Assembly (NCBI GenBank): GCA_046328525.1
Contig: JAXLWK010000018.1
Coordinates: 1-36,470, forward strand
DNA from: JBDHWG01 sp046328525
GTDB taxonomy: Bacteria; Chloroflexota; Anaerolineae; Epilineales; JAHCIE01
Reading direction: 5' to 3'
Length of the DNA stretch: 36,470 nt
Shown here piece after piece: positions 28,393 through 36,317 of the stretch (within the stretch, counting starts at the first letter, position 1; the number at the start of each line of letters is the position of its first letter). The position numbers were made by a program, and so were the translations under genes. A model generated the notes under the pieces. The model was given only the letters and a program-made list of their open reading frames with translations. It made no database searches and was not told the origin of the DNA.

Positions 28393-29613
28393 TTAGCCTC
28401 CGTTGACCAAAGTCTGATAGAGTGCGAGCGTCCGCTCCGCGATGGCCGTCCAGCTGAAGTGCTCCTCGACGCGCCGCCGCCCGTTGCGCCCGAAGCGCGC
28501 TCGCAATTCCGGGTCTAACACGACGGTGTTGATGGCCTGGGCCAGGTCGTGGGAGAACTTCGCCGGGTCCACCGGCTCGAATGTCCCCGGCTTGAGCGTC
28601 AGGTCCACCAGCAGGCCCGTCTCGCCGGGCACGACGACCTCCGGGATGCCGCCCACTGCCGACGCGACGACCGCCGTCTCGCACGCCATCGCCTCGAGGT
28701 TGATGATGCCGAACGGCTCGTAGACCGACGGGCAGGCAAACACGGCAGCGTGGGAGTAGAACTGGATGACGTCGTCGCGCGGCATCATCTCGCGGATCCA
28801 GATGATACCCTCGCGGTCGCGGCTGACCTCGGCGACGCGCTGCTCCATCTCCTCGCCGATCTCTTTCGTGTCCGGCGCGCCCGCCGCCAGGACGACCTGG
28901 AGCGACGGGTCAAGCTCCGGAATGGCGTTGACGAGGTGGATGATGCCCTTCTGGCGCGTGATGCGGCCGACAAACAGGACGAAGGGGCGACTCGGGTCTA
29001 CGCCGCGCTTGACCAGGGCGTCGGTCGCGGCGGTGTAGCGGTACTGCTGGAGGTCAATGCCGTTGTGGATGACGTGGATCTTGTCCGGCGGGATGTCGAA
29101 GAAGCGCAGCACGTCGTTCTTGGTCTCGTTGGAGACGGCGATGACGGCGTCGGCGTCCTCGATGCCCGTGCGCTCGATCCAGCTACTCAGATGGTAGGCG
29201 TTGCCGAGCTGCTCGACTTTCCACGGGCGCAGCGGCTCTAGGGAGTGAATGGTCACTACCAGCGGCACGCCCCACAGCTTTTTGGCGAGGAAGCCGCCCA
29301 TGTCGGCGTACCAGGTGTGGCAGTGGACGACGCCCGCATCGAGATTGTCCTTCGCCATTTCCAGGTTGCGGTAGAGCGCGTCCAGGGCGCCGCCGAAGCG
29401 CGGGTCGGTGTTGACCTTGGCCTCGCTCCACGCGCGATAGCCTTTCACGCGCAGGTTGTCGGCCTGGAGGTCCTGGCTGCCGAAACAGCGCACCTCGACC
29501 GCGACCAGGCGCGCCAACTCGCGGCTGAGGTATTCGACGTGGACGCCGGCGCCGCCGTAGACATTCGGCGGGTACTCATTTGTGAATAGGGCAACTTTTT
29601 CGAGTTTGGGCAT
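28393..29613 (-). CDS. glgM: GT4 glycogen synthase/maltose-1-phosphate synthase (GlgM/GlgA type)
   Basis: A 406-residue glycosyltransferase. The N-terminal NEYPPNVYGGAGVHVEYLSREL binds the donor and acceptor, and EPFGIINLEAMA is the E-x7-E donor motif near the C-terminus. It is of the short actinobacterial type (TIGR02149), shown in mycobacteria to make maltose 1-phosphate from ADP-glucose and glucose 1-phosphate. Position directly upstream of glgE supports that role over classical glycogen synthase. The start at 29613 has AAGGAGA 8 bases upstream; a GTG at 29649 would add 12 unlikely residues. A TATAAT -10 box lies at 29669-29664 with no good -35. Confidence 0.88.
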   Translation of the reverse strand: MPKLEKVALFTNEYPPNVYGGAGVHVEYLSRELARLVAVEVRCFGSQDLQADNLRVKGYRAWSEAKVNTDPRFGGALDALYRNLEMAKDNLDAGVVHCHTWYADMGGFLAKKLWGVPLVVTIHSLEPLRPWKVEQLGNAYHLSSWIERTGIEDADAVIAVSNETKNDVLRFFDIPPDKIHVIHNGIDLQQYRYTAATDALVKRGVDPSRPFVLFVGRITRQKGIIHLVNAIPELDPSLQVVLAAGAPDTKEIGEEMEQRVAEVSRDREGIIWIREMMPRDDVIQFYSHAAVFACPSVYEPFGIINLEAMACETAVVASAVGGIPEVVVPGETGLLVDLTLKPGTFEPVDPAKFSHDLAQAINTVVLDPELRARFGRNGRRRVEEHFSWTAIAERTLALYQTLVNGG

Positions 29614-29719
29614 GCGACGGTCTCCTTGAGAGGGCAAAATCCTCCACACGATGTCTGCGCCTGATTATAGCGTAAGGCGGCCGCCCGCGCTACCCAAACC
29701 ACATCCCTAGAATCACCGG

Positions 29720-30355
29720 CTAATCCGTCGTCCGGGCGCGGTGGTAGTGGCGGCGGGCCTTGGCGCGGTTGCCGCAGTCTTTCATGTCGCACCAGCGCCG
29801 GCTGTGGTTCTTGCTAGTATCCACGAAGAGCCAGGTACACGTGTCGCCCTCGCACTCGTGCACCCGCGCGACCCTGGCGGAGGTCAGCAACTCGGCGGCG
29901 GAGCGCGCGACCGGCCAGAGCATTCGGTCCAGCGCTTCTTCCGTGTCGGCCCAACCCCACACGAAGCCCGCATCGGTCGCGACGAGCCGGGCATTCGCCA
30001 GCGCCGCGCCCAGCGCCTCGTTCAGGGTCGCCAGGTCCGCCGCGTTCGGCGCGGCGCCGGCGGCGTCAGCGGAGAACACGCGGTACATGGCTTCGCGCAG
30101 GGCGATGGCGTGGGCGAGCACAGTCGCGGCGTCGGCCGGGCGACGGGCGGCCGCGCTCCGTAGCGCCGCCGCCACGGGAGCCGTCAACGCGCCGGCCTGC
30201 TCGCTCCACGCGAGCAAGTGGGCGTAGCTCTTGAGGCTCTCGTTAGTGCGCGGGGAGTGTGGGTCATTCCGGTCGCGCCCGGAGGCGGTGTTGGTGAAGT
30301 CGAGACACAACTCGCCACCAATCAGGGAAAAGAGCGGCGTTTCAGTCTCTACCAC
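29720..30355 (-). CDS. ABATE/CGNR zinc-finger transcriptional regulator
   Basis: A 211-residue regulator. The N-terminal ABATE domain begins PLFSLIGGELCLDFTNTASGR, and the C-terminal CGNR zinc finger has Cys168, Cys173, Cys189 and Cys194 in CEGDTC...RRWCDMKDCGNRAKARRHY. ABATE is thought to sense stress or a ligand while CGNR binds DNA. The start is GTG at 30355, set by AAGGAGGAA 8 bases upstream; an ATG at 30442 would add 29 unlikely residues. It is divergent from a strong promoter (30509-30537) flanked by direct repeats, a plausible target. Confidence 0.9.
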   Translation of the reverse strand: MVETETPLFSLIGGELCLDFTNTASGRDRNDPHSPRTNESLKSYAHLLAWSEQAGALTAPVAAALRSAAARRPADAATVLAHAIALREAMYRVFSADAAGAAPNAADLATLNEALGAALANARLVATDAGFVWGWADTEEALDRMLWPVARSAAELLTSARVARVHECEGDTCTWLFVDTSKNHSRRWCDMKDCGNRAKARRHYHRARTTD

Positions 30356-30491
30356 GGCGGATTCCTCCTTGCCATATCTTTGCGCTTCTTGAGTCGAGGC
30401 GGTCTGGCGGGGCGAAGTCCCGCCAGGTCCTCCCCTCTCCATCCTCGGTAGAGGGAGTGGATCGCCACCCCAAGAAAGCGAAAATCAAATA

Positions 30492-30503
30492 TAACTATCA
30501 AAA
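30492..30503. promoter_or_regulatory. Possible operator half, TAACTATCAAAA
   Basis: A 12-base direct repeat with one mismatch to TAACCATCAAAA at 30539-30550. This copy ends 5 bases before the -35 box; the other starts one base after the -10 box. The start-to-start distance is 47 bases. Possible site for the divergent CGNR regulator (inference). Confidence 0.45.
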
Positions 30504-30508
30504 ACCAC

Positions 30509-30537
30509 TTGACAGGTTATATATTCGGTGCTATAAT
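30509..30537 (+). promoter_or_regulatory. Consensus sigma-70 promoter
   Basis: Exact consensus TTGACA (30509-30514), a 17-base spacer, and exact consensus TATAAT (30532-30537). It is the only perfect match I found in the window and points to the 10-codon and 59-residue ORFs. Confidence 0.85.
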
Positions 30538-30538
30538 C

Positions 30539-30550
30539 TAACCATCAAAA
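30539..30550. promoter_or_regulatory. Possible operator half, TAACCATCAAAA
   Basis: Second copy of the direct repeat, overlapping the expected transcription start just after the -10 box, a position suited to repression. Confidence 0.45.
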
Positions 30551-30603
30551 TCATTATAGCCGGTTGTCGCGGTCAGGTCAAGGGAAAGCCCAGGAGGTGA
30601 CAC

Positions 30604-30636
30604 ATGTCGGACGCGGTTGGTGAAGAGTCAGCGTGA
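30604..30636 (+). CDS. Ten-residue leader peptide ORF
   Basis: The ORF encodes MSDAVGEESA and stops with TGA. It is preceded by AGGAGGTGA (30592-30600), a full complement to the 16S rRNA tail at ideal spacing, and lies 67 bases downstream of the consensus promoter. It resembles a leader peptide or upstream ORF for the small membrane gene at 30714. No amino acid bias suggests attenuation by a specific tRNA. It may also be chance plus a ribosome standby site. Confidence 0.4.
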   Translation: MSDAVGEESA

Positions 30637-30713
30637 ACAAGCCACGGCCCGTCAGGCGGACCCGTTGCTTCGCCGAGGACTGTTAGCCAGGTAGGACGTC
30701 ACAGGAGGGAAGA

Positions 30714-30893
30714 ATGATCAGCACGCGATACGAGAACGTTGATGGCAGCGAGCGCGACTATCCTAGCTTCGTGGATGCGCCCCATGCGCGGCCCATCCTC
30801 ACCGATGGCGGCGCGGGCCGCGGGCTTGTCATCCTGGCCGGTGTCGTGGGGGGCCTCACCGGCCTGGCAGCGCTGTTGACGCTGCTGCGGTAG
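30714..30893 (+). CDS. Small single-pass membrane protein, 59 residues
   Basis: The ORF encodes a 59-residue protein beginning MISTRYENVDGSERDYPSF. The first 37 residues are polar and acidic; residues 38-58 (LVILAGVVGGLTGLAALLTL) form one membrane helix, ending in Arg. ACAGGAGGGAAGA gives a strong ribosome site 5-6 bases before the ATG. A consensus promoter lies 177 bases upstream and a strong hairpin follows the stop, so it is a complete transcription unit. I do not recognise a family. Possible roles are a stress-induced small membrane protein or a modulator under control of the divergent CGNR regulator (inference). Confidence 0.65.
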   Translation: MISTRYENVDGSERDYPSFVDAPHARPILTDGGAGRGLVILAGVVGGLTGLAALLTLLR

Positions 30894-30925
30894 GCGCGCC
30901 GTTCAGTGAACGGCGCCGCATGGCA

Positions 30926-30968
30926 AACACCGGCGCGCACGTCTCCCGATGACGTGCGCGCCAGTGTT
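30926..30968 (+). terminator. Terminator-like hairpin after the small membrane gene
   Basis: AACACCGGCGCGCACGTC pairs with GACGTGCGCGCCAGTGTT around a 7-base loop, with one C/A mismatch, followed by TGTGCAGGTTT. The stem is strong but the T tract is weak. It may also serve the convergent ion-channel gene ending at 31023. Confidence 0.6.
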
Positions 30969-31022
30969 TGTGCAGGTTTACCGATGGTTGCCGCAATCGT
31001 CGAGTTGCGGTATACGGCATCT

Positions 31023-32186
31023 CTACTCAGCGCCGAACCACTTGTTGTAGAGGTCGTCGTAGGCGCCGTCCTGGCGCAGCTTGAGCAGCGCCTCGTTCAG
31101 CTCCTTGCGTAGCGGGCTGCCGGTCGGTAAGGCGATGCCGTAGGTCTCCTGGCGGAAGATGGGGCCGACGGTCTGCACCGTGCCCTTGCCCTTGTTGTTG
31201 GCGTAGTAGAGTAGCACCGGCGCGTCGTAGACGACGGCCTGCACCCTGTCGGCGGCGAGCAGGGCGTAGGCATCCTCGATCTTGTCCACCGGCGTGAAGT
31301 CAATGTTCTGGGCGGTGAGCCACTGCGCCGCCGTGCTGCCCTGGACCGTGGCGACGCTCTTGCCGGGCAGGTCGGCCGGGCCAGCGATGGTCCCCTGGAG
31401 CTGCTGCACCGTGAGCGAGGAGGTCACGGTCGCGGTGAACTGGGCGATCAGGGCGACGCCGATGAGCCAGAACATGATGGTCATGATGCGTTTGAGGAAG
31501 TGAGGCGTCGTCTTTTCGCCGTACTCACCGTTCGCCACGATGTTGAGCACCCACCACGCCCCCTCCCACACGCCGCTGACGTAGCCTTTCGGGAAGTTGT
31601 TGGGGCCGTTGCGCTCCAGCAGCCAGATGACGTGGGCCATGACGATGGCGAAGAGGATGCCGAACACGAGAATCTGGAGCAGCGCCGGCGACGTGAAGAA
31701 TTGCTTTAGGTTGTTGAAGTAGCCGCCGACGCCGCCAGACCCCTTCGCCGCTGTCATGATCTGGAGGCCGGCGTTGAAGTAGGGGTGGGAGAAGTCAATG
31801 ATGGCTTCGCGCTCTCGCGTCATGCTGATGCCGGCGATGGCGGCGTCGGCCTGGCCGTTCCGCACGGCGTTGATCTGGTCGCCGACCGTCGCCACTTCGA
31901 CCCACTCATAAGGCTCGTTGATCTCCTGCGCCAGCTTGTCCCACAGCTCGATGCTGAAGCCAGCCCACTTGTTGCCGTCTTTTATGACGAATGGCGGCAA
32001 GGGCTTGGTGGCGACGCGCAGCTTTTGCGGCTGCTGCGTCGGCGCGTCAGCGTGGGCGCGGACCGCGCCGACCATGAGACCGAGGGCGGCGAGGACGACC
32101 GCCAGGACGGCCAGGCGGCGGAAGGACGAGGCTCGCCGCGCGCCGCTGGAGAGCGGACGCGGGGCGCGGCGGTCAGTGTGAGGCAT
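31023..32186 (-). CDS. Prokaryotic ionotropic glutamate receptor-like ligand-gated channel
   Basis: A 387-residue protein. After a signal/anchor helix (24-44), the ligand-binding lobe 1 (LRVATKPLPPFVIKDGNKWAGF, from 56) is interrupted at about 168-262 by a channel domain, and lobe 2 resumes to the end (FNEALLKLRQDGAYDDLYNKWFG-like ending). The insert has membrane helix 168-189, pore loop 205-226 and helix 232-255 with AQFTATVTSSLT, the counterpart of the iGluR M3 motif. This is the GluR0 layout. The usual TVGYGD filter is replaced by N219-G-E-Y-G-E224. The start at 32186 has GGGAG 5 bases upstream. Ligand is likely an amino acid (inference). Confidence 0.82.
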   Translation of the reverse strand: MPHTDRRAPRPLSSGARRASSFRRLAVLAVVLAALGLMVGAVRAHADAPTQQPQKLRVATKPLPPFVIKDGNKWAGFSIELWDKLAQEINEPYEWVEVATVGDQINAVRNGQADAAIAGISMTREREAIIDFSHPYFNAGLQIMTAAKGSGGVGGYFNNLKQFFTSPALLQILVFGILFAIVMAHVIWLLERNGPNNFPKGYVSGVWEGAWWVLNIVANGEYGEKTTPHFLKRIMTIMFWLIGVALIAQFTATVTSSLTVQQLQGTIAGPADLPGKSVATVQGSTAAQWLTAQNIDFTPVDKIEDAYALLAADRVQAVVYDAPVLLYYANNKGKGTVQTVGPIFRQETYGIALPTGSPLRKELNEALLKLRQDGAYDDLYNKWFGAE

Positions 32187-32212
32187 ACGATCTCCCGGAT
32201 GAGGGCAAAGAG

Positions 32213-32241
32213 AATGGGCTGCGCGCATGTCGCAGCCCATT
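32213..32241 (-). terminator. Perfect 11-bp hairpin upstream of the channel gene
   Basis: AATGGGCTGCG and CGCAGCCCATT pair perfectly around a 7-base loop. On the minus strand it is followed by CTCTTT. It could terminate the upstream DUF2087 gene or act as a leader structure for the channel gene, whose start codon is 27 bases beyond. Confidence 0.5.
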
Positions 32242-32294
32242 GTAGCACCGTTTGCCTGTCTTTGCCTAAGCCATCGGTTGGCGTTGCGCAAATG

Positions 32295-33143
32295 TTAGGG
32301 AACCGTCCGCCAGTAGACGCCGTGGTCGCGCTGCATCAGGTGGCCGTCTACCAGGTAGCGGCGCAGGCTGGCCGCGTCGGGGTAGACATCGCGCAGGATC
32401 GCGTTGACCTCGCGCTCCGGGTACTCCCGCTGCGGCTCGAACAGCTCCGCCAGATAGCGCAGGACGACCTCGCGCTTCTTCTCCTGGGACGGGATCGTCT
32501 TCAGCCGCCCGTTGACCACGAAATCGCGCAGGGTCTTCTGCTCGAAGTCCTCGGCCGGCGGCTCGGCCACGCTTCCGCTACCGACGGGGGCCGCGACGCG
32601 GTCCAGGTGGAGCGGCAGGCGGCGCAGCCAGCCGGCGCGGAGGCAGTAGGTGTAGCCGCCGGGATCGCCGGAGACTGCGGCCAGGTCCAGGGCGTTCAGC
32701 CGCGCCAGGGTGTCGGCGACTTCGGGCAGCGGCAAGTTCGCCGCGCCGGCGATGGCCGCCGCGTCGCCATTCCCGCGCCCCAGGGCGGCCAGCACGGCCT
32801 GCGCCTGCGGGCGATTGAGGGCTTGCAGCGCCGCCAGAACGGTCTCGAAGGCGAGCGGGCCGGTGGGCGCGTCCTCATCGCCAGGAATCAGCTCGGCCAG
32901 GCCGTCGGCGACAACGTGGAGCGCCGCCGCGTTCGCCGCGTAGGTCTCGCCATCGGCTGCGGCGAGGCCGGCGTCGCGCAGCCGGCGCAGCGCCTTCTCC
33001 GTATCCGCCGCGGAGAGGGCCGCCGCGGCGGCCAGGGCATCGGCGGAGCGCGATTCCTGCGCCAGCAGCGCCATCAGGCGCAGCCGACGCGGGTCGCTCA
33101 GTGTTTGAATGAAAGCGACAACTGCGGAATTCGAACTGGACAT
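32295..33143 (-). CDS. ArsR-like/DUF2087 transcriptional regulator
   Basis: A 282-residue protein with an N-terminal ArsR-type helix-turn-helix (about 7-62: VVAFIQTLSDPRRLRLMALLAQ ...), a middle helical region repeating an HTH-like pattern (about 105-160), and a C-terminal DUF2087 domain (about 200-282: KTLRDFVVNGRLKTIPSQEKKR then EREVNAILRDVYPDAASLRRYLVD). DUF2087 proteins are DNA-binding regulators often found with ArsR domains. The start at 33143 has AAGGGGAA upstream; longer frames are rejected. It is divergent from the UPF0182 gene, whose promoter carries a perfect palindrome, and is the nearest candidate regulator. Confidence 0.85.
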   Translation of the reverse strand: MSSSNSAVVAFIQTLSDPRRLRLMALLAQESRSADALAAAAALSAADTEKALRRLRDAGLAAADGETYAANAAALHVVADGLAELIPGDEDAPTGPLAFETVLAALQALNRPQAQAVLAALGRGNGDAAAIAGAANLPLPEVADTLARLNALDLAAVSGDPGGYTYCLRAGWLRRLPLHLDRVAAPVGSGSVAEPPAEDFEQKTLRDFVVNGRLKTIPSQEKKREVVLRYLAELFEPQREYPEREVNAILRDVYPDAASLRRYLVDGHLMQRDHGVYWRTVP

Positions 33144-33298
33144 ACACCATTCCCCTTGATACAGGTTACAAACGCAAAGGCGCTCACCTCGCTGCGAAGG
33201 CGGCGCGGCGGCCACCGACATCGTACACGACCCGGCGCGGCGCGTCAATCGGGCGATCGGCGGATACAGCGTCGGCCAATCGTCGGACGCCTAATCCA

Positions 33299-33326
33299 TT
33301 GACAGGGCTTCGTATTCGCCTACACT
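33299..33326 (+). promoter_or_regulatory. Sigma-70-like promoter of the UPF0182 gene
   Basis: TTGACA at 33299-33304 and TACACT at 33321-33326 with a 16-base spacer. The palindrome at 33329-33347 begins directly after the -10 box. Confidence 0.65.
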
Positions 33327-33328
33327 AT

Positions 33329-33347
33329 AGGTGAAACGATTTCACCT
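33329..33347. promoter_or_regulatory. Palindromic operator candidate
   Basis: AGGTGAAACGATTTCACCT is a perfect 8-bp inverted repeat around CGA. It covers the expected transcription start and ends 4 bases before the ribosome site, the classic position for a repressor. The half-site GTGAAA with a CG centre resembles LacI- or TetR-type operators; the divergent DUF2087/ArsR protein is the local candidate. Confidence 0.65.
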
Positions 33348-33363
33348 AGAAGAGGACAACACT

Positions 33364-36312
33364 ATGCGGTTACCGCCTATGGACGCGGGGCCGACGGAAC
33401 GCCCGCCACGCCGCCGGCGACGGCCATTGCCGCCGTTGGGTGGAGTGGCGTTTTTGATTCTGCTTGCCGTGCTGTTTGTCGTGTTCATGTTTGGCTACAA
33501 TCTCGTCGCCCTCTACACCGACGGCCTGTGGTTCCAGAGTCTCGGCTACTTCGACGTGTTCGCGACAGAGATCAAGGCCAAGATCGGCCTGTTCTGCCTG
33601 GGCTTCGCGCTCAGCGCCGTGTTCCTGGCCGGCAATTGGATGCTGGCGCGCTGGCTCGTGCGGCGCGAGCCGCTGTTCTTCGGCCAGGAGAACTGGTTGG
33701 ACGGGCCGGCCGCGCCGTGGATCATCACCCTGAGCGCCCTGGGGCTGTCGCTGTTCATGGCCCTCAACATGGCCGACAACTGGGACACGCTCCTCCTGTA
33801 CCAGAACCAGGGGGCATTTGGCCGCGCCGACCCGCTCTTCAACCTGGACATCGGGTACTATGTGTTCACGTACCCCTTCCTGCGCTTTGCCCAGGGCTGG
33901 CTAATGACCCTGCTGTTCCTCGCGCTCGTCGGCGTCGCCGCCGTCTATCTGGTGGCGCGGCGGCCGCAGCTCCAGGCGCGCATCTACCGCATCCCGGACT
34001 ACATGCGCATCCACATCGCCGTTCTGGCGGCGCTCGTCGCCGTCAACTGGGGCTTTGGCTACTGGCTGGACCGCTACGACGTTCTGTACTCACCGCGCGG
34101 CGTCGTGTGGGGCGCGGGGTACACCGACATCGTCGCCAACCTGCGCGCCTACAACCTCCTGGCCGGGGTGATGCTTCTCCTCGCCGTGCTCATCCTGGCC
34201 TGGGGCTTCACCGACCGCTGGTGGCTGCCGGCGCTCGGCGGGGTCCTCTGGCTCATCGTCGCCATCGGCTTTCGCGGCGTCTACCCGTCCATCGTGCAGA
34301 ACTACCAGGTGCGTCCCAACGAGTTCAGCCTGGAGCAGCCGTACATCGTGAACCACATCCAGGCGACGCGCCAGGCCTACGCGATTGACGGCGTCCAGAC
34401 GCGGGAGTTCAGCCCGAAGCCGCTCACCACCCAGGACTTCACCGATAACGCCGCGACGGTGCGAAACATTCGGCTGTGGGACTACCGCCCGCTGAAGACG
34501 ACCTACTCTCAGCTCCAGGAGATTCGCTCGTACTACGACTTCGTAGACGTAGACGTGGACCGCTACAACATCAGCAACACGGACGACGGCCTGCACCAGG
34601 TGACGATCTCGGCGCGCGAGCTGTCGTCCAGCCAGCTCCCGAACCGCACGTGGGTCAACCAGCACCTCGAGTTCACCCACGGCTACGGCGCGGTGATGAG
34701 TCCCGTCAACGAGGTCACGCCCCAGGGCTACCCATACTTCTTCATCCAGAACATCCCGCCGACCTCGACCGTCCAGGTTGCCCTGACGAACCCGGCGATC
34801 TACTTCGGCGAGGCCACCGATAGCTACGTCTTCGTCAAGACGACGCAGCCCGAGTTCGACTACCCGGTCGGCGACCAGAACGCCCAAACCACGTACTCCG
34901 GGACGGGCGGCGTGCTCCTGGACTCGTTCCTCAAGAAGCTGGCGTTCGCGCTGCGCTTCGGCGACACCCAGCTCCTGTTCACCGACGCCCTGACCCCTGA
35001 AAGCCGCTTGCTGTTCAACCGCCAGATTGACGACCGCGCCCAGACCGTTGCGCCCTTCCTGAAGTACGACTCCGACCCGTATGTTATCGTGGACGACGGG
35101 CGGCTGTGGTGGATCCAGGATGCCTACACCACGACCGAGTTCTACCCGTACTCGAAGCCGTTCCAGCTCGACCGCAAGGGGCGCAACTACCCGCCGCTCG
35201 GCCCGCTCAACTACATCCGCAACTCGGTCAAGGTCGTCACCGACGCCTACAACGGCGACGTCACGTACTACGTCGCCGACCCCAACGACCCGATCATCAA
35301 GGCGTGGCAGGGCATCTTCCCGACGCTGTTCAAGCCCATCAGCGAGATGCCCGCGTCGCTCCGCGCCCATGTGCGCTACCCGGAGGACATGTTCAACCTG
35401 CAAGCCCAGGTCTACGGCGACTTCCACGTGACCGACCCGCGCGTCTTCTACAACCGCGAGGACCCGTGGGTCATCCCGCAGGAGATCGTGGGGACGCAGC
35501 GCACGCCCGTCGAGCCGTACTATGTGGTGATGAAGCTCCAGGGTGAGCCGAATGCTGAATTCCTGCTCATCCAGCCGTTCACGCCGGCGCGCAAGGACAA
35601 CATGATTGGGTGGATGGCGGCGCGCTCGGACGGCGACGCCTATGGACAGCTCGTCGCCTACAACTTCCCGAAGCAGGAGAACATCCAGGGGCCGCTCCAG
35701 GTCGAGGCGCGCATTGACCAGGACCCGACGATCTCGGCGCAGCTGACCCTGTGGAACCAGCGCGGCTCGTCGGTCATTCGCGGTAATCTGCTGGTCATCC
35801 CCATGAACGACGCGCTGCTGTACGTCGAGCCGCTCTACCTCCAGGGCGAGACGGGGCAGGTGCCGCAGCTCCAGCGCGTCGTCCTGGTCGGCCAGGATCG
35901 CGCGCCGGTCATGCGCGAGACGCTGGCGCAGGCCCTCGAAGCCTGGAACGCCCAGGGCATTCTCGCCACGGGCAAGCCGCCGGCGGCGCCGCCGAGCGGT
36001 GTCGCTGCGCCGCCCGCCGGCGGTGGATCCGGCGGCGCAGGCGCAGTATCGGCCAACCGCACCGCTGCCGAGGTCGCGCAGTCGGCGCAGACGCACTACC
36101 AGGCGGCACAGGTGGCGATCAAGGCGGGCGACTGGGCGACCTACGGCCGCGAGCTGGACGCGCTCCAGGCGGACTTGCAGGAGCTGGTGCGGCTGACGGG
36201 CGGCGTCCCCGTCGGCACGTCCGCGCCCGGCGGGACGCCGGCGGCCGCTCCGGCAGCCACGGGCGCGGCGCCGCTGCGCCCGGCTGCGACAGCGACACCT
36301 GCGCGGCGATGA
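33364..36312 (+). CDS. UPF0182 family large membrane protein
   Basis: A 982-residue protein. A basic, Pro/Arg-rich N-terminus (15-32) precedes seven or so membrane helices up to about residue 310, starting GGVAFLILLAVLFVVFMFGYN and followed by the family block LYTDGLWFQSLGY. The large C-terminal part (about 310-900) is extracytoplasmic, with NYQVRPNEF-(S)LEQPYIVNHI and ...GLHQVTISARELSSSQLPNRTW typical of UPF0182. An Ala/Gly/Pro linker and a short helical tail (about 895-950) end it. Function is unknown; the family is found in Actinobacteria, Cyanobacteria and Chloroflexota. ATG at 33364 has AGAGGA upstream; the in-frame GTG at 33331 lies inside the operator palindrome and is not used. Confidence 0.93.
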   Translation: MRLPPMDAGPTERPPRRRRRPLPPLGGVAFLILLAVLFVVFMFGYNLVALYTDGLWFQSLGYFDVFATEIKAKIGLFCLGFALSAVFLAGNWMLARWLVRREPLFFGQENWLDGPAAPWIITLSALGLSLFMALNMADNWDTLLLYQNQGAFGRADPLFNLDIGYYVFTYPFLRFAQGWLMTLLFLALVGVAAVYLVARRPQLQARIYRIPDYMRIHIAVLAALVAVNWGFGYWLDRYDVLYSPRGVVWGAGYTDIVANLRAYNLLAGVMLLLAVLILAWGFTDRWWLPALGGVLWLIVAIGFRGVYPSIVQNYQVRPNEFSLEQPYIVNHIQATRQAYAIDGVQTREFSPKPLTTQDFTDNAATVRNIRLWDYRPLKTTYSQLQEIRSYYDFVDVDVDRYNISNTDDGLHQVTISARELSSSQLPNRTWVNQHLEFTHGYGAVMSPVNEVTPQGYPYFFIQNIPPTSTVQVALTNPAIYFGEATDSYVFVKTTQPEFDYPVGDQNAQTTYSGTGGVLLDSFLKKLAFALRFGDTQLLFTDALTPESRLLFNRQIDDRAQTVAPFLKYDSDPYVIVDDGRLWWIQDAYTTTEFYPYSKPFQLDRKGRNYPPLGPLNYIRNSVKVVTDAYNGDVTYYVADPNDPIIKAWQGIFPTLFKPISEMPASLRAHVRYPEDMFNLQAQVYGDFHVTDPRVFYNREDPWVIPQEIVGTQRTPVEPYYVVMKLQGEPNAEFLLIQPFTPARKDNMIGWMAARSDGDAYGQLVAYNFPKQENIQGPLQVEARIDQDPTISAQLTLWNQRGSSVIRGNLLVIPMNDALLYVEPLYLQGETGQVPQLQRVVLVGQDRAPVMRETLAQALEAWNAQGILATGKPPAAPPSGVAAPPAGGGSGGAGAVSANRTAAEVAQSAQTHYQAAQVAIKAGDWATYGRELDALQADLQELVRLTGGVPVGTSAPGGTPAAAPAATGAAPLRPAATATPARR

Positions 36313-36317
36313 GCCGG

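Larger units (their letters stand above)
30356..30713. other. Divergent regulatory region between CGNR regulator and small membrane gene
   Basis: The region contains an AT-rich block (30481-30560) with a consensus promoter to the right, two 12-base direct repeats around it, a 10-codon ORF with a perfect ribosome site, and 77 further bases before the 59-residue ORF. No other gene is visible. Confidence 0.7.

Noticed and set aside
33172..33190. AAACGCAAAGGCGC motif near the DUF2087 start, similar to the repeat at 2592-2664
   Set aside because: Only 14 bases match and no second arm is present, so I cannot tell a remnant from chance.
34090..36096. A 668-codon minus-strand open frame opposite the UPF0182 gene
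   Set aside because: Low-complexity antisense frame with no start site or domain; UPF0182 on the plus strand explains the region.
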